A stretch of 46,448 bases of DNA from assembly GCF_007096885.1 (NCBI RefSeq), contig NZ_VJNO01000045.1, positions 1-46,448 of the forward strand. The letters are read 5' to 3'. A model generated the notes under the pieces. That model searched no databases. It was not told the DNA's origin and worked only from the letters and a program-made list of their open reading frames with translations. The DNA comes from Streptomyces sp. 130 (lineage in GTDB: Bacteria > Actinomycetota > Actinomycetes > Streptomycetales > Streptomycetaceae). Below are positions 32,566 to 40,740 of this stretch, in pieces; positions within the stretch are counted from its first letter, which is position 1, and the number at the start of each line of letters is the position of its first letter. Position numbers and translations under genes: made by a program.

Positions 32566-34152
32566 GTGCGCGACACCCCGTACAGCGACCTCCTGGTCGA
32601 CGGACTGCTGCGGCGCGCGGCGCGGCGCGACCCCGAAGGCACCGCCGTGCGCACCGCCACCCGCGTGCTGCGCTTCGCCGAACTCGACGCCTACGCGGAC
32701 CGGATCGCCGGCTGGCTCTCCTCGGCGGGCGCCGGACACGGCACCCGGGTCGGGGTCACCCACACCCTCACCCCGGAGTTCGCCGCCGCCTACCACGGGG
32801 TCGTCCGCGCCGGCGCCACGGTCGTCCTGGTCAACCCGCTGCTCCCGCCGGACGGGCTGCGCCACGTGCTCGGCACGTCGGGCGCCCGGATCGTCCTCGC
32901 GCCCGCCGACACCGCCGCGTCCCTCACGCGGCTCGCGCCCGGGCTGCCCGCGCTGCGCACCGTGGTCGTCATGGACGGGCGGGCCCCCGCCGGCACCGTC
33001 CCGCTGCACGAGCTGATCGCCGGGGCGCGGCCGTACGAGCGGCCCCGCACCGGCCCCGCCGCGTCCCCGGACGACGTGGCGTGCGTGCAGTTCACCACCG
33101 GGACCACCGGCGCCCCGAAGGGGGTCCTGCTGACCCATCGCAACGTGGTCGCCAACGCCTGGCAGACCGCCGACGCGCACGGCCTGACCGGCGCTTCGGT
33201 GACCCTCAACCACCTGCCGCTGTACCACGTCATGCACCTGAACTCGGCCCTGTACGCGGGGTCCTGCCAGGTCCTCTGCCAGGACCCGGACCCCTTCGCG
33301 TCGCTCGGCGCCGCCGCCGGCGCGGGGGCCACGCACTACTACGGGCTGCCCGCCCGGCTGCACGCCCTGGCCGGCGACGAGCGCCTGGCGGCGGGCGGGG
33401 CGCCGGACGGGCTGCGGCTGACCGCCGTGCTCTCCGGCGGGTCGGCGCTCCGGCCGCAGGCGGCGCGCGTCCTGGAGGAACGGCTCGGCGTCCCCGTCAT
33501 CCAGGGCTACGGCATGGCCGAGCTGTCCCCGCTCACGCACAGCCAGCGGCCCGGCCGCTACCGCCACGGCACCGTGGGCTCCGCCGTCGCCGGCACCGAG
33601 TGCCGCGTCGTGGACCTCACCACCCGGCGCCCGCTCGGCCCCTGGTCGGCCGGCGAGGTCATGGTGCGCGGGCCGCAGCTGATGGCCGGTTACCTGGGCG
33701 ACGGGCACCCCGCCCGGGTCGACGCCGACGGCTTCTTCGCCACCGGTGACGTCGGGCGCCTGGACGACGAGGGCAACCTCAGCCTGGTCGACCGGCTCGC
33801 CGACGTCTTCAAGTACGACAACGAGATCGTCTCGCCCAGCCGCATCGAGCGGATACTCGCGGACGACCCCCGGGTCGCCGACTGCCTGGTCGCGGACTGG
33901 CCCGACCCCGAGCACGGCGCCCTGGTCTGGGCCGGGATCGTGCTCCGCGAGGACGCCGGGACGGGCGGCGACCCGTTCGGCCACGGCGTGCTCGACGTGC
34001 TCGACGCCATCACCGAACGCGCCAACGAACGCCTCGGCCGCTTCGAGCGCATTCGCTTCGCCGAGGCGATCGACACCGTGCCGCGCACCCCCACCGGGAA
34101 GCCCCGGCGCCGCGCCGTCCGGCAGAAGCTGCGCGCCAGCGCCGCCCTGTGA
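32566..34152 (+). CDS. Acyl-CoA/aryl-acid ligase (AMP-binding)
   Basis: A 528-residue ANL-superfamily enzyme that activates a carboxylic acid with ATP and loads CoA or a carrier. Motifs are FTTGTTGAPKGVLLTHRN (phosphate-binding loop), GYGMAELSPLTHS, FFATGDVGRLD and the C-terminal PRTPTGKPRRRAVRQ with its catalytic lysine. I chose GTG 32566, 5 nt after GGAAGGGGA; the frame runs far upstream without family sequence. Aromatic type II clusters rarely need a ligase, so it may activate a starter acid, a side chain or a shunt acid for re-entry. Substrate unknown. The monooxygenase follows after 35 bp. Confidence 0.9.
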   Translation: MRDTPYSDLLVDGLLRRAARRDPEGTAVRTATRVLRFAELDAYADRIAGWLSSAGAGHGTRVGVTHTLTPEFAAAYHGVVRAGATVVLVNPLLPPDGLRHVLGTSGARIVLAPADTAASLTRLAPGLPALRTVVVMDGRAPAGTVPLHELIAGARPYERPRTGPAASPDDVACVQFTTGTTGAPKGVLLTHRNVVANAWQTADAHGLTGASVTLNHLPLYHVMHLNSALYAGSCQVLCQDPDPFASLGAAAGAGATHYYGLPARLHALAGDERLAAGGAPDGLRLTAVLSGGSALRPQAARVLEERLGVPVIQGYGMAELSPLTHSQRPGRYRHGTVGSAVAGTECRVVDLTTRRPLGPWSAGEVMVRGPQLMAGYLGDGHPARVDADGFFATGDVGRLDDEGNLSLVDRLADVFKYDNEIVSPSRIERILADDPRVADCLVADWPDPEHGALVWAGIVLREDAGTGGDPFGHGVLDVLDAITERANERLGRFERIRFAEAIDTVPRTPTGKPRRRAVRQKLRASAAL

Positions 34153-34187
34153 CCGCCCATCCGCCTCACCACCCCGGGAGACCGACC

Positions 34188-35906
34188 ATGGTGAACTCCG
34201 GCACGGAGCCGGCCGCCCCGCCGCAGGTGCTGATCGCGGGCGCCGGCCCCGTCGGCCTGACCGCCGCCCACGAACTGGCCCGCCGCGGCCTGCGGGTCCG
34301 CCTGATCGACGCGGCCCCCGGCCCCGCGCGCACCAGCCGCGCCGTCGCCACCCACCCGCGCACCCTGGAGACGTACGACCAGATGGGCGTCGTGGACGCC
34401 ATGCTCGCCCGGGGCCGCCGGAACGCCGCCTTCACGATGTACGCCGAGGGCCGCCGCCTGGTCCGCCTCCAGGCCGACTACGCGTCGATGCCGACCGCGT
34501 ACCCCTTCACGCTGGTCATCGGCCAGACCGACACGGAGGCCGTCCTGCGCGAGGCGGTGGCCCGGCTCGGCGTCGACATCGAGTGGGGCGTCCGGCTCAC
34601 CGGCCTCGACCAGCACCCGGACGGGGTGCGGGTGACCCTGGAGGACGCCGACGGAGCCCGGAGCACCGCGGAGGCCTCGTGGCTGATCGGGTGCGACGGC
34701 GGCCACAGCACCGTCCGCAAGCTCCTCGGCCTGGAACTCGCCGGCACCAGCAGCGAGACCTGGATGCTCGCCGACGTGCCCGTCACCATGGACCTGCCGC
34801 CCGACACCATCTACTGGGCGCACACCGGCGGACAGGCCCTGATGATGGTGCCGTACGCCCGCGAGGGCCACTGGCGGCTCCTGGACACCGTGCCGGACCG
34901 TGCCGCAGAGGGCGTCGAGGAACGCCTCGGCGCGAAGCTGTCCAAGGGCCTGGGCCGGCCGGTCACCGTCGGGCCCAGCGAGTGGACGTCCGTCTTCACG
35001 TTCCAGCAGCGCCGGGTCGACCGGATGCGGGAGGGCCGGGTCTTCGTCGCGGGCGACGCCGCCCATGTGCACAGCCCCGCCTCCGGCCAGGGCATGAACA
35101 CCGGCATCCAGGAGGCGTACAACCTGGCCTGGAAGCTCGCCCAGGTCGAACAGGGCCACGCGGGCGAGCCGCTGCTCGACAGCTACGGCGCCGAGCGCGT
35201 GCCCATCGGCGCCGCCCTGCTCGACTCCACCCGCACCGCCACCGTCCTCGTGCAGCTGAAGAACCTGCTCGCCGCCGCCGTGCTGCCCGTCGTCTTCACC
35301 GTCGTACGCAACGTCACCCCGCTGCGCCGCGCCATCCAGCGCAAGGTCCTCGGCGGGATGTCCGGGCTGCGCATCGGCTACGGCGCCTCCCCGCTCACCA
35401 CCCCAGGGACCGCCGCCGCCGGCCCCGCCCCCGGCGGACGGGCCCGGGGCGTCGCGCTGGACGGCCTGGAGCCCACCGTGCGCGAGGCGTTCGCCGCCGA
35501 ACTGCGCGACGTGCGGTGGAGCCTGCTGCTCGGGGCGGGCGGCACCGGACCCGGCGACGTGCCCGTGGGCGTCGCCGTCACCGCGGCGGCCCAGTACGCG
35601 GAATGGCTCTCCGTGCGCACCCTCGGCGGTCGCACCGACGGCTCCGAGGGCCCCGCACCGCTCGCCGACCCCGGCGGCGCGCTGCGCACCGTGCTCGGCC
35701 TGCGCCCCGGCTCCTGGCTCCTGGTGCGGCCCGACGGCTACGTCGCCGCGCGCGGGCCCGTGCTCAGCCGGACCGCCCTGGACCGGGCGCTCGCCCCGGT
35801 GGGGCCGTCCGCCCCGCTCGCGCTGCCGGCCCGGGTGGAGCCGCGGGCCGTTCCCGTATCCCCGGCCACGATGTCCCCGGCCACGACGAAGGAGCACCGA
35901 CCATGA
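34188..35906 (+). CDS. FAD-dependent aromatic monooxygenase 2
   Basis: A 572-residue class A flavin hydroxylase. The FAD-binding N-terminus is VLIAGAGPVGLTAAHELARR; GCDGGHSTVRKLL and VFVAGDAAHVHSPASGQGMN follow. The C-terminal thioredoxin-like domain ends near LLVRPDGYVAARGP. It probably hydroxylates or oxidatively rearranges the polyketide. I chose ATG 34188 with GGGAG upstream; a GTG at 34149 overlapping the ligase stop is possible. The stop overlaps the ketoreductase start (ATGA). It differs clearly from monooxygenase 1 at 8248, so the two likely act at different steps. Confidence 0.92.
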   Translation: MVNSGTEPAAPPQVLIAGAGPVGLTAAHELARRGLRVRLIDAAPGPARTSRAVATHPRTLETYDQMGVVDAMLARGRRNAAFTMYAEGRRLVRLQADYASMPTAYPFTLVIGQTDTEAVLREAVARLGVDIEWGVRLTGLDQHPDGVRVTLEDADGARSTAEASWLIGCDGGHSTVRKLLGLELAGTSSETWMLADVPVTMDLPPDTIYWAHTGGQALMMVPYAREGHWRLLDTVPDRAAEGVEERLGAKLSKGLGRPVTVGPSEWTSVFTFQQRRVDRMREGRVFVAGDAAHVHSPASGQGMNTGIQEAYNLAWKLAQVEQGHAGEPLLDSYGAERVPIGAALLDSTRTATVLVQLKNLLAAAVLPVVFTVVRNVTPLRRAIQRKVLGGMSGLRIGYGASPLTTPGTAAAGPAPGGRARGVALDGLEPTVREAFAAELRDVRWSLLLGAGGTGPGDVPVGVAVTAAAQYAEWLSVRTLGGRTDGSEGPAPLADPGGALRTVLGLRPGSWLLVRPDGYVAARGPVLSRTALDRALAPVGPSAPLALPARVEPRAVPVSPATMSPATTKEHRP

Positions 35907-36697
35907 CCGCCACCCCCGAGATCCGTCCCGTCGCCCTGGTGACCGGCGGCACGAGCGGCATCGGCCTCGAAGTGGTCCGTACGCTCGGCCGCGCCGGGCA
36001 CCGCGTCTTCCTGTGCGCCCGCACCGACGCCGCGGTGAAGGAGACCGTCGACGCCCTGCGCGACGAAGGCCTCGACGTCTCCGGACAGGCCGCCGACGTG
36101 CGCTCCCGCGAGGACGTCGCCGCCCTGGTGCGCGCCGCCGTCGCCGCTTACGGGCCGCTGTCCGTCCTCGTCAACAACGCCGGGCGCAGCGGCGGCGGCG
36201 TGACCGCCGGGCTCAGCGACGAGCTCTGGTACGACGTCATCGACACCAACCTCAACAGCGTGTTCCTGGTGACCCGCGAGGCCCTGGCGAACGGCGGGCT
36301 CCAGGACGCCGCCGACCGGGGCCGGATCATCAACATCGCCTCCACCGCCGGCAAGCAGGGCGTCCTGCTCGGCGCCCCGTACAGCGCCTCCAAACACGGC
36401 GTCGTCGGCTTCACCAAGGCGCTCGGCCGTGAGCTGGCCCCGACCGGCGTCACCGTCAACGCCGTCTGCCCCGGCTATGTCGAGACCGCGATGGCCCAGC
36501 GGGTGCGCGCGGGTTACGCCGCCGCCTGGGACACCACCGAAGAGGACGTCCTCGCCCGGTTCGAGGCGAAGATCCCGCTCGGGCGCTACTCCACCCCGCA
36601 GGAGGTCGCGGCCCTGGTCGGCTACCTGGCGTCCGGGCCCGCCGCCTCCATCACGGCGCAGGCCCTCAACGTCTGCGGCGGCCTGGGCAACTTCTGA
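35903..36697 (+). CDS. ActIII-like polyketide ketoreductase
   Basis: A 264-residue short-chain dehydrogenase. NADPH-binding TGGTSGIG is near residue 13, then NNAG in LVNNAGRSGGG. The catalytic residues are S147 (NIASTAG), Y160 and K164 (PYSASKHG). The segment NAVCPGYVETAMAQRVR matches ketoreductases of aromatic PKS, which reduce the C9 carbonyl of the nascent chain. Coupled to the monooxygenase by ATGA. Its presence predicts a reduced first ring, so the following aromatase can dehydrate it. Confidence 0.94.
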   Translation: MTATPEIRPVALVTGGTSGIGLEVVRTLGRAGHRVFLCARTDAAVKETVDALRDEGLDVSGQAADVRSREDVAALVRAAVAAYGPLSVLVNNAGRSGGGVTAGLSDELWYDVIDTNLNSVFLVTREALANGGLQDAADRGRIINIASTAGKQGVLLGAPYSASKHGVVGFTKALGRELAPTGVTVNAVCPGYVETAMAQRVRAGYAAAWDTTEEDVLARFEAKIPLGRYSTPQEVAALVGYLASGPAASITAQALNVCGGLGNF

Positions 36698-36761
36698 CCC
36701 TCCCCGACCACCCGCGCCGCGCGCGGGCGGGGTCCACGAGCAACCGAGAAAGAGGTGTGTG

Positions 36762-37718
36762 GTGTCGGACGTACGTGTGCACCGGACGAGGCACAGCGTC
36801 GACGTGGACGCCCAGCCGGGCGTCGTCTACGGGCTGATCGCGGACGCCGAGCGCTGGCCGCTGTTCTTCCCGCCCAACGTGCACGTCGAGCGGCTGGAGT
36901 TCGACGGCCGCGACGAGCGGCTGCGCATGTGGGCGACCGCCAACGGCGACGTGCGGTCCTGGCTCTCCGAGCGGGCCCAGGACCCGGCGGCGCGCCGCAT
37001 CACCTTCCGGCAGACCCGGCCGCAGGCCCCGGTCGAGACGATGGAGGGCACCTGGATCGTCGAGGAGCGCCCGGGCGGCGGGACCCGGCTCGTCCTGCTG
37101 CACGACTTCACCGTCACCGGGGACCGTTTCGAGGACGTGCGCTGGGTCGAGACCGCCTGCGACACCAACTCCCGCGCCGAGCTGGCGAGTCTGAAGGGGA
37201 TCGCGGAGCGCTGGGCCCTCCTGGACGACCTCGTCCTGTCCTTCGAGGACTCGGTGCGCGTCCACGGCCCCGCCGAGCTGGTGTACGACTTCCTGTACCG
37301 GATCGGCGACTGGCCCGAGCTGGTCCCGCACGTCTCCCGCCTCGACTTCACCGAGCCGACGCCCGGTGTCCAGGTCATGGCGATGGACACGGTCACCGCC
37401 GACGGCGGCACGCACACCACCGAGTCCGTCCGCATCTGCTTCCCGCACGCCGGGCGCATCGTCTACAAGCAGACCGCCACCCCCGTCCTGATGGAGGCGC
37501 ACACCGGCGAGTGGTCCGTGGTCCCCGACGCCACCGGCGTCACCGTCGTCTCCCAGCACACCGTCGTGCTCCGCGAGAGCGCCGTCGAACAGGTGCTGGG
37601 CGCGGGCGCCGGACTCCCCCAGGCCCGCCGGTACGTACGCGAGGCGCTGGGCCGCAACTCGACGGCCACGCTCAACCTCGCGAAGCGGCACGCGGAGACC
37701 GCGGTCCGCATGCTGTGA
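36762..37718 (+). CDS. Didomain aromatase/cyclase (ActVII-like)
   Basis: A 318-residue protein with two START/SRPBCC-like domains, about residues 5-150 and 160-310. Domain 1 begins HSVDVDAQPGVVYGLIADAE and domain 2 SVRVHGPAELVYDFLYRIGD, each with the WP(E/L)..P stretch (ERWPLFFPPNV, GDWPELVPHVS). Didomain ARO/CYCs act on C9-reduced chains to form and aromatise the first ring, which fits the ketoreductase just upstream. GTG 36762 follows AAAGAGG; a GTG one codon earlier is possible. The end of this transcript meets a SARP-type operator at 37740. Confidence 0.92.
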   Translation: MSDVRVHRTRHSVDVDAQPGVVYGLIADAERWPLFFPPNVHVERLEFDGRDERLRMWATANGDVRSWLSERAQDPAARRITFRQTRPQAPVETMEGTWIVEERPGGGTRLVLLHDFTVTGDRFEDVRWVETACDTNSRAELASLKGIAERWALLDDLVLSFEDSVRVHGPAELVYDFLYRIGDWPELVPHVSRLDFTEPTPGVQVMAMDTVTADGGTHTTESVRICFPHAGRIVYKQTATPVLMEAHTGEWSVVPDATGVTVVSQHTVVLRESAVEQVLGAGAGLPQARRYVREALGRNSTATLNLAKRHAETAVRML

Positions 37719-37739
37719 CGGCGCGGTCCAAGGCGCCTG

Positions 37740-37791
37740 GAGCGGTTCCCGAGCCGTTCTCCACCGCGTCGCGAGCGACCGCCCGCAGGGT
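37740..37791 (+). promoter_or_regulatory. SARP-type operator before the dehydrogenase operon
   Basis: GAGCGGT, GAGCCGT, CACCGCG and GAGCGAC start at 37740, 37751, 37762 and 37773, an 11-bp period. GAGCCGTTCTCCAC matches the GAGCSSTNNTCCAS motif. A -10-like CAGGGT lies at 37786-37791, 6 bp on. It suggests a separate promoter for the genes from 37850. Confidence 0.68.
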
Positions 37792-37849
37792 CGAGCCACG
37801 CCCACCCGCACCCCGTGCCCGTACGACGAAGGAGGCGGACGCCGCCGTC

Positions 37850-39631
37850 ATGACCACCATCGCAGAGCTCCCCGGGCGCCCCCCCCCCCCCCCCGCCTCC
37901 GCTTCCCCCGCCCCCGGCCGCGCGGACGCGGACGCCCTCGACCGGGCACGACGCCTGGAAGCGCGGCTCGGCGACCCCTACGACCCCGCCAACCCGCACG
38001 GGTTCGCCGCACTGTTCGACGCCGACGCCCGCCGCACCCCGCCCGAGGCGACCGAGGCGCTGCTCACCGCCGAAGGGCTCGGCGCCGAATTCGTGCCCGT
38101 CGCCCTCGGCGGGCGGCTGACCCGCGCCGATCTGCTGGCCCGGGCCGTGCGGCCGGTGTTCCGGCGCGACCTGGGGCTGGGCATGGGCCACGGCCTCATC
38201 TCGCTGTTCGCGGCGGGCGCCGTGTGGGCGGCCGGAAACGAGCCGCAGCGCCGGGAGACCGCCCGCCTGCTGCTGGGCGGCGGCCGGATCGCGATCCTGC
38301 ACCACGAACTCGCCCACGCCAACGCCATCCTGCGCCATGAGTTCACCGCCCGCCCGGCCGTCGGCGGGCGCCGGATCAGCGGCCGCAAGGACGTCATCCT
38401 CAACGCCTCGCGCGCCGACCTCCACGTCGTCTACGCCCGCACCGACGAGGCCCCCGGCCCGCGCGGCCACTCCGTCCTGCTGCTCGACCCGGCCGGGCAG
38501 GACCCGGCACACCTGCGCCACCTGCCCCGGGTGGAGAGCTCCGGAATGCGCGGGGCGCTCTTCTCCGGACTGGAGTTCGCCGAGCTGCCCGTGCCCGACG
38601 ACGCGCTCGTCGGCCACCCGGGCGACGGGGCCGGCATCGCCCTGCGCGCCTTCCAGGTGAACCGGAGCCTGATCTGCGGGCTCGTCACCGCCGCCGCCGG
38701 AACGGTCCTGCACTCCGCCGCGCGCACCGCGACCGAGGGCCGCGCGGCCGGGGTCGCCCGGCGCCGGCACAAGCCGCTCACCGGGGTCTTCGCCGACCTC
38801 CTGGCCTGCGACGCGATGTCCACCACCGTGCTGCGCGCCCTGAGCCTGCTGCCCGCCAGCGCCCACCTCTTCGCCGCCGCCGTCAAATACGTGGTCCCCG
38901 AACTCCTGCGGGAGAACCTGGAGGAGCTCGCCACGGTCCTCGGCGCCCGCGGCTACGACCACGCGAGCCCCGCGTACGGGGCACTCGGCAAGCTCAGCCG
39001 CGACCTGCCCGTCGCCGGGCTCGGGCACGCCGGATCGGCCTCCTGCCAGTCCGTCCTGGTGCCGCAGCTGCGCGGCCTCGCCGAACGCTCCTGGTTCGCC
39101 GAACCGGAGCCGCCCGCCGAGCTGTTCGCCGCCGGCGCCGCGCTGCCCGACCTGGACTACCGGCTCCTCGGCATCGCGGGCGGCGGCGACTTCATGGCCG
39201 CCTCGCTCGCCGCGACCGCCGAACGGCTCGCCCCGCTCCGCGACGCCGGCGGGCACACCGGCGCGCTGGCCGGGCTCGCCGAGGCGTTCGCCACCGAGCT
39301 GCGCGGGCTGCGCGCCCAGTGCCGCCGCATCCCGGCCGGCCCCGCCGCCCTCGCCGACCCGGCCGTCGTCCGGCTCAGCGACCGCTACAGCCGGATCGTC
39401 GGCGCCGCCGCGGTGCTCGCCGTCTGGGAGGGCCAGGACGGCGCCGACCCGTTCCTCGCCGACCCCGCCTGGGCCGTGCTCGCCCTCACCCGGGCCGGGC
39501 AGCGCCTCGGCATCCCCGTGCCCGCCCTGCCCGACGGCGTCCAGGACCAGGTGCTCGACGAGCTGCTCCGCCGGCACGGCCAGGGCCTGGGCTACGACCT
39601 CGACGCGCTCCCGTACGAAGGCAGGCCATGA
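37850..39631 (+). CDS. Acyl-CoA dehydrogenase-family flavoprotein
   Basis: A 593-residue protein of the acyl-CoA dehydrogenase superfamily, longer than the usual 380-400 residues. FAD/substrate regions include GLGMGHGLISLF, the beta-domain ILHHELAHANAILRHEF and GRKDVILNAS, and the C-terminal helical part ENLEELATVLGARGYDH. In polyketide pathways such proteins desaturate carrier-bound acyl groups or act as flavin oxygenases. ATG 37850 lies 12 nt after AAGGAGG. A run of 16 C at 37879-37894, coding for prolines, makes the N-terminal frame open to slippage or sequencing error. The PPTase overlaps its stop (ATGA). Confidence 0.82.
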   Translation: MTTIAELPGRPPPPPASASPAPGRADADALDRARRLEARLGDPYDPANPHGFAALFDADARRTPPEATEALLTAEGLGAEFVPVALGGRLTRADLLARAVRPVFRRDLGLGMGHGLISLFAAGAVWAAGNEPQRRETARLLLGGGRIAILHHELAHANAILRHEFTARPAVGGRRISGRKDVILNASRADLHVVYARTDEAPGPRGHSVLLLDPAGQDPAHLRHLPRVESSGMRGALFSGLEFAELPVPDDALVGHPGDGAGIALRAFQVNRSLICGLVTAAAGTVLHSAARTATEGRAAGVARRRHKPLTGVFADLLACDAMSTTVLRALSLLPASAHLFAAAVKYVVPELLRENLEELATVLGARGYDHASPAYGALGKLSRDLPVAGLGHAGSASCQSVLVPQLRGLAERSWFAEPEPPAELFAAGAALPDLDYRLLGIAGGGDFMAASLAATAERLAPLRDAGGHTGALAGLAEAFATELRGLRAQCRRIPAGPAALADPAVVRLSDRYSRIVGAAAVLAVWEGQDGADPFLADPAWAVLALTRAGQRLGIPVPALPDGVQDQVLDELLRRHGQGLGYDLDALPYEGRP

Positions 39632-40461
39632 CGAGCATCCCCGCGCCCGGTGCCGGGCGGATCAGCGCACCCCTCCACGTCTCGGGGCCCGGCGCGCCCT
39701 GGCACCTGGTGCGCGAGGCCATGGACCGGCACGGCAACGCCGTCGTCCACACCACCTGGGGCGAGTGGCTGGGGGCGGCCGTCACCCAGCCGGCGCTGCG
39801 GCAGCTGCTCGGCGGCGACTGGCAGCGCTACCGGCGCACCCAGGACCCCACGCTGCGCTACCGGTTCCTCGCCTCGCGCCTCGTCACCAAGTACACCGCC
39901 GCCGCCGCCCTGCGCACCGGACCGGCCGAGCTCGACCTCGCGTACCGGATCGGCGGCCGGCCCTACCTGCGCAGCCTCGACCAGATCGACGTCAGCCTCA
40001 CGCACACCGAGGACATGATCGCCGTCGGCATCAGCCGCAACGGCCGGATCGGCGTCGACGTCGAACCCGCCACCCGGCCCATGTCGTACGACCTGCTCCG
40101 GGGACACGTGCTGACGCCCGCCGAGCGCGAGGCGCTGGAACACCTCCCGGAGGACGAGCGGACGGCCCGGCTGCTGCCGCTGTGGACGCTCAAGGAGGCC
40201 TACACCAAGGCGCTCGGGCAGGGGCTGCGGCTCGACTTCACCGAGTTCGGCTTCGCCGCGGGCGGCGGCGAACTGCTCGCGCCCGACGGCCGGCCCGCCG
40301 CCGACGGCGAGTGGGCGTTCGCCACCCACCGGGTCCTGGGCGGGCGGTACCTGCTCAGCGTCGCCTGCCACGACACCGGCCTGGCCGCCTCCGCCGACAC
40401 CACGGTCCGCACCATGCTCGACACGGGCTTCGCGGGGGCGGTCACCGAACTGCTCGGCTGA
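39628..40461 (+). CDS. Sfp-type 4'-phosphopantetheinyl transferase
   Basis: A 277-residue PPTase that moves phosphopantetheine from CoA to carrier-protein serines. The family motifs are GRIGVDVEPATRP (magnesium ligands) and LWTLKEAYTKALGQGL, with SLTHTEDMIAVGIS upstream. It may serve the ACP at 30670 and domain 1 of the tandem ACP at 24495. Translationally coupled to the dehydrogenase gene. A dedicated Sfp-type enzyme is uncommon in simple aromatic clusters and suits a pathway with unusual carriers. A hairpin terminator follows. Confidence 0.92.
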   Translation: MTSIPAPGAGRISAPLHVSGPGAPWHLVREAMDRHGNAVVHTTWGEWLGAAVTQPALRQLLGGDWQRYRRTQDPTLRYRFLASRLVTKYTAAAALRTGPAELDLAYRIGGRPYLRSLDQIDVSLTHTEDMIAVGISRNGRIGVDVEPATRPMSYDLLRGHVLTPAEREALEHLPEDERTARLLPLWTLKEAYTKALGQGLRLDFTEFGFAAGGGELLAPDGRPAADGEWAFATHRVLGGRYLLSVACHDTGLAASADTTVRTMLDTGFAGAVTELLG

Positions 40462-40475
40462 ATCGTGCCGCACTC

Positions 40476-40514
40476 GGCCCCGCGTCCAGTCCCGCTGGAG
40501 GAAGACGCGGGGCC
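40476..40514 (+). terminator. Terminator hairpin after the PPTase gene
   Basis: GGCCCCGCGTC (40476-40486) and GACGCGGGGCC (40504-40514) form an 11-bp stem with a 17-nt loop, 15 bp past the PPTase stop. Confidence 0.7.
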
Positions 40515-40597
40515 TTCGCATGCCCGCGTACGGTACGGAACCGGTCGCCTCCCCGACGGAACCCTGCGGGATCACGGCGCCCCACCACCGGACCACC

Positions 40598-40645
40598 GCC
40601 GTGTCAGTGCCGTGTCGGTGCCGTGTGGGCGGGCCCTCGCATACT
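40598..40645 (+). promoter_or_regulatory. Triple GCCGTGT repeat, likely SARP-type operator
   Basis: GCCGTGT occurs at 40598, 40609 and 40620, three perfect copies with an 11-bp period, followed by a -10-like CATACT at 40640. Period and position suit a SARP site, but the heptamer differs from the GAGC-type operators at the other promoters, so another SARP may bind here. The rest of 40515-40740 shows no gene. Confidence 0.65.
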
Positions 40646-40740
40646 CGTTCCGCATTCGCCGACAGAGGGGAGGGGAGGGGTCTCCCGCATGCGCGCCGCA
40701 GCCGGTCCGCCGCGCTCCCGCATGCGTGCCCCGCAGGACG

